Source: Peribacillus huizhouensis (GTDB lineage Bacteria > Bacillota > Bacilli > Bacillales > DSM-1321). From it: 64,000 bases of DNA. This document shows positions 1-7,982 of the stretch, piece after piece. Where the stretch lies: the NCBI RefSeq assembly GCF_014138605.1, contig NZ_JACJHX010000007.1, positions 108,539-172,538 of the forward strand, read 5' to 3'. Both the position numbers and the translations under genes were made by a program. How positions within the stretch are numbered: position 1 is the first letter of the stretch; every line of letters starts with the position of its first letter. The notes under the pieces are model-generated. The model saw nothing but the letters and a program-made list of their open reading frames with translations, had not been told where the DNA came from and did no database searches.

Positions 1-362
1 TCCAGCCAGAAGAAGGTGTCACCCTACTCTTAAACGCTAAGAAAAATGGCAACCAAATGAAAACGAAACCAGTTAGACTTTCCTTCTCCAATACAAGCAT
101 TGACCGAATGAATACTCCAGAAGCTTATGAAAAATTATTATTCGACAGTATGCGTGGAGATGCCACCAATTTCACCCATTGGGATGAAGTCGCTTTATCT
201 TGGAAATTTGTTGACATCATTTCAGATGTATGGGAAAACACGAAAGATGAAAGCTTCCCGAATTATGCTGCTGGAAGCATAGGTCCAAAATGTGCAGATA
301 ACCTACTGGAAAAAGACGGTCATTTCTGGTGGCCAGTTGAAAATCTAGAAATCGATAATTAA
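1..362 (+). CDS. zwf: Glucose-6-phosphate 1-dehydrogenase, C-terminal part (5' end outside window)
   Basis: The reading frame is open from base 3, upstream of the first ATG at 57, and encodes the last ~119 residues of glucose-6-phosphate dehydrogenase, the NADP-dependent first enzyme of the oxidative pentose phosphate pathway. The segment PEAYEKLLFDSMRGDATNF followed by THWDEVALSWKFVD is the typical C-terminal signature of Zwf, and QPEEGVTLLLNAKKNG just before it also fits the family. The ATG at 57 is therefore internal. The gene is followed by a hairpin terminator. In B. subtilis zwf also lies near the polymerase gene yqjH, so the context agrees. Only the truncation by the window edge is unusual. 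Confidence 0.93.
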   Translation, partial: QPEEGVTLLLNAKKNGNQMKTKPVRLSFSNTSIDRMNTPEAYEKLLFDSMRGDATNFTHWDEVALSWKFVDIISDVWENTKDESFPNYAAGSIGPKCADNLLEKDGHFWWPVENLEIDN

Positions 363-371
363 GATAGATAA

Positions 372-414
372 AAAACAAGGCTGACTTCTTTCACTTAAGA
401 ATCAGCCTTGTTTA
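372..414. terminator. Bidirectional hairpin terminator between zwf and a small minus-strand gene
   Basis: Inverted repeat with arms at about 373-384 (AACAAGGCTGA) and 402-413 (TCAGCCTTGTT). On the minus strand the hairpin is followed by a T5 run, and on the plus strand by a short T-rich stretch. It overlaps the stop codon of the 39-aa minus-strand gene, so it can serve both convergent genes. Confidence 0.75.
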
Positions 415-531
415 TTCATGTTGTTCTCGGTCTACATACTCCCCTTTTCCTAAGTTAAGCCAAAAAGCGATTCCTGTTTCGATGGCAATGAAAAATAAAA
501 ATAACACTCCAAAAATCCAGCTAGAATTCAT
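412..531 (-). CDS. Small single-pass membrane protein, 39 aa, unknown function
   Basis: A 39-codon frame reads MNSSWIFGVLFLFFIAIETG, then a short polar tail ending DREQHE. It starts with ATG at 531 behind a strong ribosome binding site (AAGGAGG about 9 bases upstream) and stops at 412 inside the terminator hairpin shared with zwf. Residues ~5-25 form one hydrophobic segment, followed by a charged ~14-residue tail, as in small Bacillus membrane proteins. I do not recognise a family. The ribosome binding site, membrane segment and terminator together argue that it is real. It is convergent with zwf. Confidence 0.6.
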   Translation of the reverse strand: MNSSWIFGVLFLFFIAIETGIAFWLNLGKGEYVDREQHE

Positions 532-736
532 TTATTACGCCCTCCTTGAATGATCTAATCTACTCTTTCTGCCTCGCTACTATATTGATTACATTATCTG
601 ACATACACCAAAATTTTCAAATTCCAAAATCCCTAATTCATACTAGGTACTTACTCCTGTTTTCACCTGATTTGTGACTATCAAAAAGGTTAAACTATTG
701 ATGTAACATCAAATTTCGCTTGTGTGGAGGGATAAC

Positions 737-913
737 ATGATACACATTCGAGAAGGCTTAATCCCTACTGCTCTAGGCACAGCGGTAACGGCAACTGGGT
801 ATGCAATGAAACAAAATAGGAAGTCCAACAAAATGGTCGCCAACACTCTATTTGGCTTCGGTTTAGCACATATCGTTCTCGGTGTTATTGATCTTGTAGA
901 GCATCGACATTAA
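737..913 (+). CDS. Small membrane protein, 58 aa, unknown function
   Basis: The protein begins MIHIREGLIPTALGTAVTAT. I place the start at the ATG at 737, not the in-frame codon at 722, because a GGAGGG ribosome binding site lies at about 726-731. It has two short hydrophobic stretches (residues ~9-23 and ~37-54) separated by a basic KQNRKSNK loop, so it is probably a two-helix membrane protein with both ends on one side. A strong hairpin terminator follows directly. B. subtilis has a small gene of unknown function (yqzJ) at about this place next to yqjH, but I cannot confirm orthology. Confidence 0.65.
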   Translation: MIHIREGLIPTALGTAVTATGYAMKQNRKSNKMVANTLFGFGLAHIVLGVIDLVEHRH

Positions 914-962
914 CAGAGGACCTTACGCTTTATACAATTTTATAAACGTACTAAAAGAATTG

Positions 963-999
963 TGAGGCCTGACCCTATCATTACGGGTCAGCCTCTTTT
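963..999 (+). terminator. Rho-independent terminator after the 58-aa gene
   Basis: Stem GAGGC(C)TGACCC at 964-975 pairs with GGGTCAGCCTC at 984-995, with one bulged base, an 8-base loop and a short T run at 995-998. The GGTCTGACC-like core resembles the core of repeat family A described below. Confidence 0.75.
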
Positions 1000-1003
1000 A
1001 CCA

Positions 1004-1033
1004 TTGACACGAAACCAAAAGGTGTTATATATT
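1004..1033 (+). promoter_or_regulatory. SigA-type promoter of the SRPBCC/ArsR operon
   Basis: TTGACA at 1004-1009 and TATATT at 1028-1033 are 18 bases apart, a near-consensus vegetative promoter. The transcription start would fall at about 1040, inside or just before the palindrome at 1042-1057. Confidence 0.65.
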
Positions 1034-1041
1034 ATAAAAAC

Positions 1042-1057
1042 AAAACCATCTGGTTTT
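1042..1057. promoter_or_regulatory. Perfect palindrome, probable ArsR-family operator
   Basis: AAAACCA-TC-TGGTTTT is a perfect inverted repeat with 7-bp arms and a 2-bp centre, lying directly after the -10 box of the operon that encodes the ArsR-family regulator. A dimeric repressor bound here would cover the transcription start. That the operon's own ArsR protein binds it is an inference from position. Confidence 0.55.
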
Positions 1058-1083
1058 ATATTTATACAAAAAGGAGAATTATT

Positions 1084-1515
1084 TTGGTAGAAAATTATCA
1101 GGTTACATTACAAGATATTAAGCAAACAGTCATTATTGATGCGCCCATTCAAAAAGTGTGGGATACAGTTTCAACTTCAGAAGGAATTGCCTTATGGTTC
1201 ATGCCCAATGATTTTCAACCGAAAGTAGGACAGGAATTCTATTTACAATCACCGTTCGGACCTTCGCCTTGCAAAGTCACTGAATTAGATCCACCTAATC
1301 GACTTTCTTTTTCATGGGATGAAGATGGCTGGGTCGTTTCTTTTATCTTAAAAGAGGTAGATGGTAAGACAGAGTTTACACTTATTCATGGAGGATGGAA
1401 AAACCCTGATTACATCCTTCCGAAACCGAACGAGAAAAGCTCCATTATTCGTGACCGGATGAGTCAAGGTTGGACAGGAATTATTGAAAAGTTGAGAAAG
1501 ATTGTGACTAATTAA
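1084..1515 (+). CDS. SRPBCC / AHSA1 (START-like) domain protein
   Basis: A 143-aa protein of the activator-of-Hsp90-ATPase-1-like SRPBCC family, a helix-grip fold with a hydrophobic pocket for small ligands. Typical signatures are [20 protein letters not shown] near the N-terminus (residues ~16-35), [17 protein letters not shown], and [14 protein letters not shown] in the middle. The start is a TTG at 1084 preceded by AAGGAG at 1071-1076. The gene ends TAATG, so its stop overlaps the ATG of the ArsR gene and translation is probably coupled. SRPBCC and ArsR genes are often paired this way. The ligand is unknown. Confidence 0.85.
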   Translation: MVENYQVTLQDIKQTVIIDAPIQKVWDTVSTSEGIALWFMPNDFQPKVGQEFYLQSPFGPSPCKVTELDPPNRLSFSWDEDGWVVSFILKEVDGKTEFTLIHGGWKNPDYILPKPNEKSSIIRDRMSQGWTGIIEKLRKIVTN

Positions 1516-1847
1516 TGTCTGCTTCAGCACAAAAGCATGATGTTTTCCAAGCTATTGCGGATCCTACTCGGAGAGATATACTCAAATTACTCGCTGAAAA
1601 AGAATTATCTATTTTAGAAATAACCGGGCATTTCCCAATGAGTCGTACAGCTATTGCAAAACATCTTCATATTCTTTCAGAAGCAAAACTAGTTAATGGA
1701 CGAAAAATAGGAAGAGAAAAACGTTTTCGAATACAACCAGATTCATTGGATGAATTGAAACAATGGCTTTCCTATTTCGAACAATTTTGGCATAACAAGT
1801 TATCTATCCTTAAACATATTGTTGAAAATCAGAATGAAAAAGATTAA
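1515..1847 (+). CDS. ArsR/SmtB-family winged-helix repressor
   Basis: A 110-aa regulator with the classic single winged-helix layout. AIADPTRRDILKLLAEKELS is the ArsR N-terminal signature, and the recognition helix region MSRTAIAKHLHILSEAKLV follows at residues ~42-60, then the wing GRKIGREKRFRI. No cysteine cluster for metal binding is visible, so it is probably not a classical metal sensor; members paired with AHSA1-domain proteins usually lack one. It overlaps the upstream gene by one base. The palindrome at 1042-1057 in front of the pair is its likely operator, implying autoregulation. Confidence 0.88.
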   Translation: MSASAQKHDVFQAIADPTRRDILKLLAEKELSILEITGHFPMSRTAIAKHLHILSEAKLVNGRKIGREKRFRIQPDSLDELKQWLSYFEQFWHNKLSILKHIVENQNEKD

Positions 1848-1916
1848 AAGTCATCAAAACAGATCTTGAAAATCAATAGGTTAAGTTTTAAAGTCTGATT
1901 CACAACAAAGGTAACC

Positions 1917-2034
1917 GGGGTGTCCCAAAAACAAAGGGTCAGACCCACAATCACTAAATACAGAGTAAGATACGTGTATGAAACACTACAAACTGATTTA
2001 GAGTGCGAGGTCAGACCCTTATGACATCCCTTTT
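1917..2034. repeat. Repeat family A, copy 1 (GGTCTGACC-core element)
   Basis: About 118 bp with inverted ends: GGGTGTCCCAAAAAC on the left and TTATGACATCCC on the right, with inner blocks AGGGTCAGACCC and GAGGTCAGACCCTT. It lies between the convergent arsR and polymerase IV genes and can fold into one long imperfect hairpin. Related copies are at 10279, 22105, 49260 and 59775, and shorter pieces at 963 and 3378. Confidence 0.7.
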
Positions 2035-2070
2035 ATTTGTTCCTGAACCAAACAATTATTATCTGCTCTA

Positions 2071-3327
2071 TTATTCCGTTAATCGCAAGTTATCAAGAAA
2101 ATCCTTGCTGAAACTCGTCTCCGCTTGCCCTTTCTTTTCAGCAGCTTCGACTCCTCTTTTGATGATTTCCTTGCCATATTTGCTTTGCAGTTTTTGCATA
2201 GCGTAGTAAAGCGGTTCTTTTTCCGCATCTTCTTCATAAGAAAATAGATCTAGCTGTTTATAGGCAGCTTCCTTATCCATTACATCGAAAGCGGTCACTC
2301 CAAGTAGACGCACTTTCTCTCCATTCCAATGCTTTTTAAACAAATCGACTGCAAGCTGATGAATCTCAGGTTTCTCGAAAAAAGGATTTTCGACAATTCT
2401 GCTTCTCGTTATCGTCCTTCGGTCTTTATAACGAATGGTAACACCAATCTTTTGCCCTACTAATTTTTTATTTTTCAACCTAAGAGCTACCTTTGTTGAA
2501 AGTTGCTCTAATATATCGATTAATTCTTTCTGATTCGTTATATCCTTTGGCAATGTCGTTGAGTTGCCAATGCTTTTATGATCAAATATGGATTCTGGGT
2601 CGACTGCTCTCCCGTCTATTCCTTGCGCTCGTTCCTTTAATTTTAGCCCATTAATACCAAGAACTTGCCTGAGTGTTACATCATGAGCTTTAGCGAGATC
2701 GCCAATTGTTTCAATTCCGATACTATTAAGCTTCTCTGCTGTTTTCTTGCCGACTCCATGCATTTCACCAACCTCAAGAGGCCAAAGTTTCAACGGAACA
2801 TCTCTTTTTCTGAGAATCGTGATGCCCATCGGTTTCTTCATATCTGAAGCGGTTTTAGCTAGAAATTTATTCGGGGCAATTCCGATGCTACAAGGCAAAT
2901 CCATCGTTTCAAAAATCCGCTTTTGAATACTATCGGCAATTTCAATTGGAGAACCTAGTTCCGCGCAACCTGTGATATCTAGATATCCTTCATCAATTGA
3001 AACCGGTTCTACTAGGTCTGTATATTGTCTCATCAGTTCAAAAATGGCAATGGAAGTTTTCCGGTATCGATCAAAGTTAGGCTTTAATATGATAAGTTCA
3101 GGGCACAGCTTTTTCCCTTGCCAAATCGGCATCGTCGTTTTCACTCCAAATTTCCTTGCTTCATAGCTACACGTGATTATAATTCCACGGCGCTCCTCAA
3201 CATTCCCAGCGATTGCAAGCGGCTTCCCCTTAAGTCCAGCATCATACGCCATCTCTACAGAAGCAAAAAAACTATTCATATCCACATGAAGAATTACTTT
3301 TCCATTTCTAGGATACATCTCATCCAT
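2071..3327 (-). CDS. DNA polymerase IV (Y-family translesion polymerase)
   Basis: A 418-aa DinB-type polymerase that copies past damaged template bases in the cytoplasm. Near the N-terminus it shows the metal-binding motif HVDMNSFFASVE, then YSIDEGYLD-type catalytic residues in PVSIDEGYLDITGCAEL, and the helix-hairpin-helix region HGVGKKTAEKLNSIGIETIG. QLDLF at residues 358-362 matches the consensus sliding-clamp binding motif. The start ATG at 3327 has AAGGAAG 10 bases upstream, and a second ATG three codons later is possible. By sequence and position next to zwf it corresponds to B. subtilis yqjH (polYB). Its 3' end converges on arsR with repeat A between. Confidence 0.93.
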   Translation of the reverse strand: MDEMYPRNGKVILHVDMNSFFASVEMAYDAGLKGKPLAIAGNVEERRGIIITCSYEARKFGVKTTMPIWQGKKLCPELIILKPNFDRYRKTSIAIFELMRQYTDLVEPVSIDEGYLDITGCAELGSPIEIADSIQKRIFETMDLPCSIGIAPNKFLAKTASDMKKPMGITILRKRDVPLKLWPLEVGEMHGVGKKTAEKLNSIGIETIGDLAKAHDVTLRQVLGINGLKLKERAQGIDGRAVDPESIFDHKSIGNSTTLPKDITNQKELIDILEQLSTKVALRLKNKKLVGQKIGVTIRYKDRRTITRSRIVENPFFEKPEIHQLAVDLFKKHWNGEKVRLLGVTAFDVMDKEAAYKQLDLFSYEEDAEKEPLYYAMQKLQSKYGKEIIKRGVEAAEKKGQAETSFSKDFLDNLRLTE

Positions 3328-3411
3328 TCAACTGTCACTTCCTTACAAACAGCAGATATACTTATTGTAACATAATAAGGGGTCAGACCCCATTTCCCAG
3401 AATATTTCCCA

Positions 3412-3446
3412 CACAAAAAAACGGAATCTAAGATATCTCAGATTCC
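3412..3446 (-). terminator. Terminator of the MFS transporter gene
   Basis: On the minus strand the stem GGAATCT / AGATTCC (3440-3446 with 3423-3429) is followed by GTTTTTTT. It lies about 170 bases after the stop codon of the transporter gene at 3617. Confidence 0.8.
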
Positions 3447-3616
3447 AGTCATATTTATTCAATTATTCTCCTAGTGTCGTTTTATAAATCTATAAACTAT
3501 CTACTTCTACTAGTGGATGATTCTAGGAATTTTGTTTACGCATGCATACCAACCTATCTTTTTACTTAAATGTAATAGTTTATTTCACTTTATTTCATTG
3601 AGCTAATTTCAATAAT

Positions 3617-4924
3617 TTATGCCTTTGCTGGTTCTTCAATTGGGTTTTTCACAATAAACAAATAACAAATAGCTGCACAGCATGCTATAATACCACCACT
3701 AATAAAAGCTAACGAATATGAACCGGTGGATTGTACAATTAGCCCTGCTACCACTGGTGAGAAGGCTCCTCCGAAGTATCCGCCGAAATTTTGTATTGAA
3801 CCAACGGACGCTACCATTGATGAAGGAGCAACATCTGTGGCCAATGCCCATGCGTTCCCCGTAATCGCTGATACAAAAAATAACGCAAATGTAAGAAGTA
3901 CGATCGTTGAAGCAATATTGTTAACAAAGGGTAATAAAATTACAGAAATGCCTGCCATAACAGCACAAATACTAATTAAAATCTGCTTTGATTTCATTGG
4001 TGAAGCGAATCCCGACTCCACCATTTTTTTTGTCATAAATCCACCTGTAAGGTTACCTATTCCTCCACCTATCCATGGGATACTTGCATAAATCCCCATT
4101 TGTGCCAATGATATTTGATATTCATCCAAGAGATATAAAGGTAAAAAAACGAGAAAGATATTCCATATCCAAATCGTACAAAAAAATCCCAAAATCATTC
4201 CCCAGACACTACGGTACTTAAATAAGGAAAGCCATTTGATATTTGAACTCTTATTACTCTGTTCTTCACCGGCTCCATCTGCTTTTATATATTCTAATTC
4301 TTCCTTTGATAGTCTCTTGCTATCATTTGGATTTTGGTAAAACTTCAAAAAGATAAATCCAAATATAATCCCAATGCCCCCTGCAAAATAGAATAGTTCC
4401 CGCCATCCAAATGTGATCATGATAAAAATTAAAATTGGAGGGGCAATCGCAGGTCCCCATTTAGAAGACGAATCCCAGATACTTGCAGCAAGTCCTCGCT
4501 CTTTTTTCGCAAACCAGTTAACTGTAATTTTTGCTGATGTTGGAAAACAAGGTGCTTCACCAACCCCTAAAATAACTCGTAATAAAATGAATACCCAAAG
4601 CGCACTGGCCATTCCGCTAAAAAAGACTGATGCACTCCATACTAAAATCCCTATCGAATAAAGTTTTTTAGCACCAAATCTGTCAATAAGCCATCCAGAG
4701 GGCAATTGCATAATAGCATACGACCAAGAAAAAAAAGCGCCAAGTAAACCTATATCCGTTACACTTAATCCAAGTTCCGGCATCATTTTCGGAGCCGCAA
4801 TGGAGAGAATAGAACGATCTAAGTAATTGAGCATTCCACCTATTAACAACCAAATTAAGACTGTATAACGATATTTCTTTTGAGTTGTTTGTGTCGGCAA
4901 ACTTGGGGCGGTATTCATCTCCAT
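3617..4924 (-). CDS. MFS transporter, anion:cation symporter (ACS) family
   Basis: A 435-aa integral membrane protein with about 12 hydrophobic segments. The N-terminal LNYLDRSILSIAAPKM and the loop GWLIDRFGAKKLYSIGI are typical of the ACS family (GudP, ExuT, phthalate-permease-like), which import sugar acids and other organic anions with protons. The start at 4924 has GAGGAGG seven bases upstream and a terminator follows the gene. Upstream on the same strand lie degraded pieces of a sugar isomerase and a class I aldolase, so the transporter may be the last intact part of a former sugar-acid operon. The substrate cannot be named. Confidence 0.85.
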   Translation of the reverse strand: MEMNTAPSLPTQTTQKKYRYTVLIWLLIGGMLNYLDRSILSIAAPKMMPELGLSVTDIGLLGAFFSWSYAIMQLPSGWLIDRFGAKKLYSIGILVWSASVFFSGMASALWVFILLRVILGVGEAPCFPTSAKITVNWFAKKERGLAASIWDSSSKWGPAIAPPILIFIMITFGWRELFYFAGGIGIIFGFIFLKFYQNPNDSKRLSKEELEYIKADGAGEEQSNKSSNIKWLSLFKYRSVWGMILGFFCTIWIWNIFLVFLPLYLLDEYQISLAQMGIYASIPWIGGGIGNLTGGFMTKKMVESGFASPMKSKQILISICAVMAGISVILLPFVNNIASTIVLLTFALFFVSAITGNAWALATDVAPSSMVASVGSIQNFGGYFGGAFSPVVAGLIVQSTGSYSLAFISGGIIACCAAICYLFIVKNPIEEPAKA

Positions 4925-5149
4925 AATAATTCCTCCTCTTATTAAAAATCACAAACCAAATTTAACTAAAACAAGGTGCTTCTGAGAGATATAGTTGATA
5001 ACCCTGAAATATTGCAACTTTATTCCTAATGAACGCTCACTTGTTAATGTCAACACAATTTTGTAACTAAAAAGGAAATATATATTTTTATCTGTTTAAT
5101 TGAAGTACTTCTAACAGAATTGTTAATAACTCTCTTATTTAGCATATCC

Positions 5150-5697
5150 ATCACTGATCTTGAAAGAACGATAACTCCCTTATTCAACTAATTTCTCTAT
5201 CAAACTAGCATTGAAACCCCTTTCATTTTTTATAGGATAATAGACTTCTGGCACTAGAAATGAAGGTTCAAACCGTTTACTCCTTTATTTCCCTAGTGCA
5301 TTTGCCCAGCTAATTACCTCTCATTGCCTTTTCAATAAAGTATTCCGATTAGGTCCACCCCTGCTAGTACATTCAATAGAGCATTAGGAAATTGCCTCAA
5401 ATACTTAATATATTAATCCGCCATTCCATTCCCTTCTCTTCCTCACCCTCGAATTTTTATCATTTTCCCAGATAAATAGTAAAGTCAAAGTTGCTAATTC
5501 AATTTCCTTACTAACCATTTGTTCCTTAAGTCATTCTTGTGAGTTCTAATATTCTTCTAACAAAGCGATCTGAACATCAACCCCTTTAAAACCAGCTTTG
5601 CTCACTTCAGCGATAATACATTCTAAATAATCTGATTTCCTTGTCGAAATCAGATTGCCTCGTTGAGCTGTGACATATAAACTTATTTTTCACCACC
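5150..5697 (-). pseudogene. Degraded sugar phosphate isomerase/epimerase (TIM-barrel) gene
   Basis: No long frame is open, but the minus strand contains consecutive family-like segments in shifted frames interrupted by stops. These are KNKFICHSSTRQSDFDKE behind a GGGAGGTG ribosome binding site near 5695, then SDYLECIIAEVSKAGFKGVD in the next frame, QMVSKEIELATLTL, and further on VISWANALGK and GVNGLNLHF. The pattern LL..IAKAGF-GV-I and the later L-LHF are typical of xylose-isomerase-like TIM barrels. At least two frameshifts and several stops show decay. Exact borders are uncertain. It sits upstream of the sugar-acid-type transporter. Confidence 0.5.
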
Positions 5698-5837
5698 TCC
5701 CTTTAAACTACCAAAAATACCAATTTATCTTTATTTTGTAATTATTTTCTATATTTAACTTGTTTATTATTTTATCATTCATTTTTATTTCTTCAATACT
5801 TTTCCAAATATTTAAAATATTTTTAATAATGGATGTT

Positions 5838-6008
5838 TTACATTTGATAAACATTATTAGCCTCTTTTCCAGTTCCACTTTTATGAATATTAGTATTTAA
5901 ACCAGCACATACTCCAATAAGGATTTGATTCTGTTTAATATTTCGACTAACTGCAACACCTTTTGCTCCCACATCCATGCAATATTTTACAAATTTAATG
6001 TATTCTTG
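5838..6008 (-). pseudogene. 3' remnant of a class I aldolase (DeoC/LacD/FbaB type)
   Basis: An open minus-strand fragment of ~56 codons reads QEYIKFVKYCMDVGAKGVAV, then SRNIKQNQ, and stops at 5838. GA-GVAV-RNI-Q is the C-terminal phosphate-binding signature of class I fructose-bisphosphate / LsrF-like aldolases. Its 5' side ends abruptly where the IS3-type orfA fragment (stop at 6012) begins. This suggests that the insertion or a deletion beside it removed the N-terminal ~80% of the gene. Confidence 0.5.
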
Positions 6009-6011
6009 ATT

Positions 6012-6300
6012 TTAGTTTTTCATCGGTGAACATCTCTTTTTCTTTGATTCTAGGGACTCAATTCCTTTTGTAATTAGTTGAAATCGCCATTTTCTAATCC
6101 ATGCAGGTGATGAAATATTAAAAATGACGGCGGTTTCATTCGGAGACGTTCCATTTTCATTTATATAGTTAAGAACGTCTGATTTATACTGCATTGAATA
6201 AACTGTATAGCTTTTTTCAAAAGCACTTATTCCGTGATATTCAACTGCTTCCCCCACATTCGAACGACTTGATAATTCGCTCCCAATAATTTTGCACTTT
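6012..6300 (-). mobile_element. IS3-family (IS150-like) transposase orfA fragment
   Basis: The frame reads YHGISAFEKSYTVYSMQYKS, then DVLNYINENGTSPNETAVIF and NISSPAWIRKWRFQL, ending in ESKKKRCSPMKN. This is the helix-turn-helix orfA of IS150-type IS3 elements. The family-like frame extends upstream of the first ATG at 6257 to about 6300 without a start, and no orfB follows, so the element is a truncated remnant. It abuts the aldolase remnant. No terminal inverted repeats could be identified. Confidence 0.72.
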
Positions 6301-6348
6301 TATCTTACAACAGCATCTATTTTTTTGATTCAATGTAAATTTAGTCAT

Positions 6349-6398
6349 AAAAAAATGCACCCCCCATTGTTAGATCGTGTCTAACAATGGGGGGTGCA
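6349..6398 (-). terminator. Strong terminator of the PepT-like peptidase gene
   Basis: A perfect 19-bp stem (arms 6356-6374 and 6380-6398, containing CACCCCCCATTGTTAGA) with a 5-base loop is followed on the minus strand by a T7 run at 6355-6349. It lies 90 bases after the peptidase stop codon. Confidence 0.92.
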
Positions 6399-6488
6399 GT
6401 TTAATTTCACTCTATGGTTTTTTATTGTCACATCAAATTCTATATCTGATATATAAATCTCTTTAAATTCCAGGCATATTTCGTTCGA

Positions 6489-7610
6489 TTATTCTCCTGC
6501 AACTTCTTCGATAATGGCTAGGACCATTTCCGTTAATTTCGTTAATTCTTCAACAGGAATTTTTTCATTAGTTGTGTGGATATCTTCATAGCCTACAGCA
6601 AGGTTTACTGTTGGAATGCCGAAGCCAGCAATGACGTTCGCATCACTTCCACCGCCGCTTTGAAGTAGCTTTGATGGACGGTTGATTTTTGCTGCTGCTT
6701 TCTTGGCTACTTCAACAACATGATCACCATCGCCATATTTAAAACCAGGGTACATAACCGTTACTTCAACTTCAGCTCTTCCACCCATTTCAGATGCAAC
6801 GGATTCAAACGCTTGTTTCATTTTCTCAACTTGAGCTTCCATTTTTTCTGGAATTAAAGAGCGTGCCTCCGCCAAGATTTCCACAAAGTCACAAACGATA
6901 TTTGTTTGCTGCCCACCTCTGAAATAGCCGATGTTCGCTGTTGTTTCTTCATCAATTCTTCCAAGCGGCATTTTCGCAATCGCTTTTGCTGCCATTGTAA
7001 TTGCGGAAATTCCTTTTTCAGGGGCAACTCCTGCATGAGCTGTTTTGCCGTACATTTTTGCAAAGATTTTTGCTTGAGTTGGCGCTGCCACAATAATATT
7101 TCCTACCTTTTCATCACTATCTAGTGCATAGCCGTATTTAGCTGTAACGAGGGTACGGTCTAAAGCTTTCGCCCCAACAAGACCAGATTCCTCTCCTACG
7201 GTGATGATGAATTCAATCGTACCATGGGGGATATTTTCTTCTTTTAATACCCGGATTGTTTCAAGCATCGCTGCAAGACCTGCTTTGTCATCCGCTCCAA
7301 GAATCGTAGTTCCATCAGAAACGATATAGCCGTCTTTAATGGACGGTTTAATTCCTTTGCCTGGTACAACCGTATCCATATGTGAAGTGAAATAAATCGT
7401 ATCCACTCCTTCTTTCGTGCCTTTCAGCGTGCATATCAAGTTGCCTGCTCCATGACCTGTAATAGCGGTAGTATCATCCTCGAAAACATCTACACCTAAT
7501 GCCGTGAATTTTTCCTTTAAAACTTTAGCAATTTCCGTTTCAAACTTTGTTTCCGAATCGACTTGGACTAATTCAATAAATTCCTTTATAATACGTTCTT
7601 CGTTCACCAT
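6489..7610 (-). CDS. PepT-like M20-family metallopeptidase (YqjE type)
   Basis: A 373-aa cytosolic di-zinc peptidase related to tripeptidase T. Metal-site motifs are visible in order: FTSHMDTVVPGKG (His and Asp ligand), DGTTILGADDKAGLAAML (bridging Asp), TVGEESGLVGAKAL (catalytic Glu pair), YALDSDE, and a C-terminal HTTNEKI (His). The start ATG at 7610 has GGAGG ten bases upstream. In B. subtilis the orthologue yqjE is next to yqjD and yqjC, as here. Whether it cleaves tripeptides or another amide is not shown. A very strong terminator follows. Confidence 0.9.
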   Translation of the reverse strand: MVNEERIIKEFIELVQVDSETKFETEIAKVLKEKFTALGVDVFEDDTTAITGHGAGNLICTLKGTKEGVDTIYFTSHMDTVVPGKGIKPSIKDGYIVSDGTTILGADDKAGLAAMLETIRVLKEENIPHGTIEFIITVGEESGLVGAKALDRTLVTAKYGYALDSDEKVGNIIVAAPTQAKIFAKMYGKTAHAGVAPEKGISAITMAAKAIAKMPLGRIDEETTANIGYFRGGQQTNIVCDFVEILAEARSLIPEKMEAQVEKMKQAFESVASEMGGRAEVEVTVMYPGFKYGDGDHVVEVAKKAAAKINRPSKLLQSGGGSDANVIAGFGIPTVNLAVGYEDIHTTNEKIPVEELTKLTEMVLAIIEEVAGE

Positions 7611-7710
7611 TTCTACAAAACCTCCAATATGTATAAACCTGATTTTAGATCCATTTCGTGATCGGTAAAATTCCGATGAGAAATCTTCACTTTATCCTAG
7701 CTAACGATCG

Positions 7711-7890
7711 ATCAGTTTAGGAAGATAAAGTGAAATTTCAATCAGTAGGGGGTTTTCTTCGTACTCCCACTGATTGTTAGTCCCGTTCTAGAGCCGCTAA
7801 TATCTCCGCGCAGTGTAGATAAATCGACTCTACGGACAGTTGATCCTCATCTATCTTCTCATAGCGTGCTCAACGTCAAGAGTGGGATAA
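7711..7890. repeat. Repeat family B, copy 1
   Basis: Begins GATAAAGTGAAATTTC, followed by a hairpin (ATCAGTAGGGGG ... ACTCCCACTGAT), TTAGT, a less conserved part and a closing block GACAGTTGATCC. The 372-base gap between the peptidase and carboxyltransferase genes (7611-7982) holds this element and nothing else that I can recognise. Better copies are at 17263, 28750, 39709 and 63745. Confidence 0.65.
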
Positions 7891-7982
7891 ATATCCCCTT
7901 TGATGAAGTCTAACTACTTCCACATCCCTAGTATATCGCTAATAGTTCGGTACCCGCAAGAAATCATGATTCATTTTCACCA

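Noticed and set aside
2003..2206. 67-codon plus-strand frame over the 3' end of the polymerase IV gene
   Set aside because: It runs through repeat A and antisense to a well-supported gene, without a ribosome binding site.
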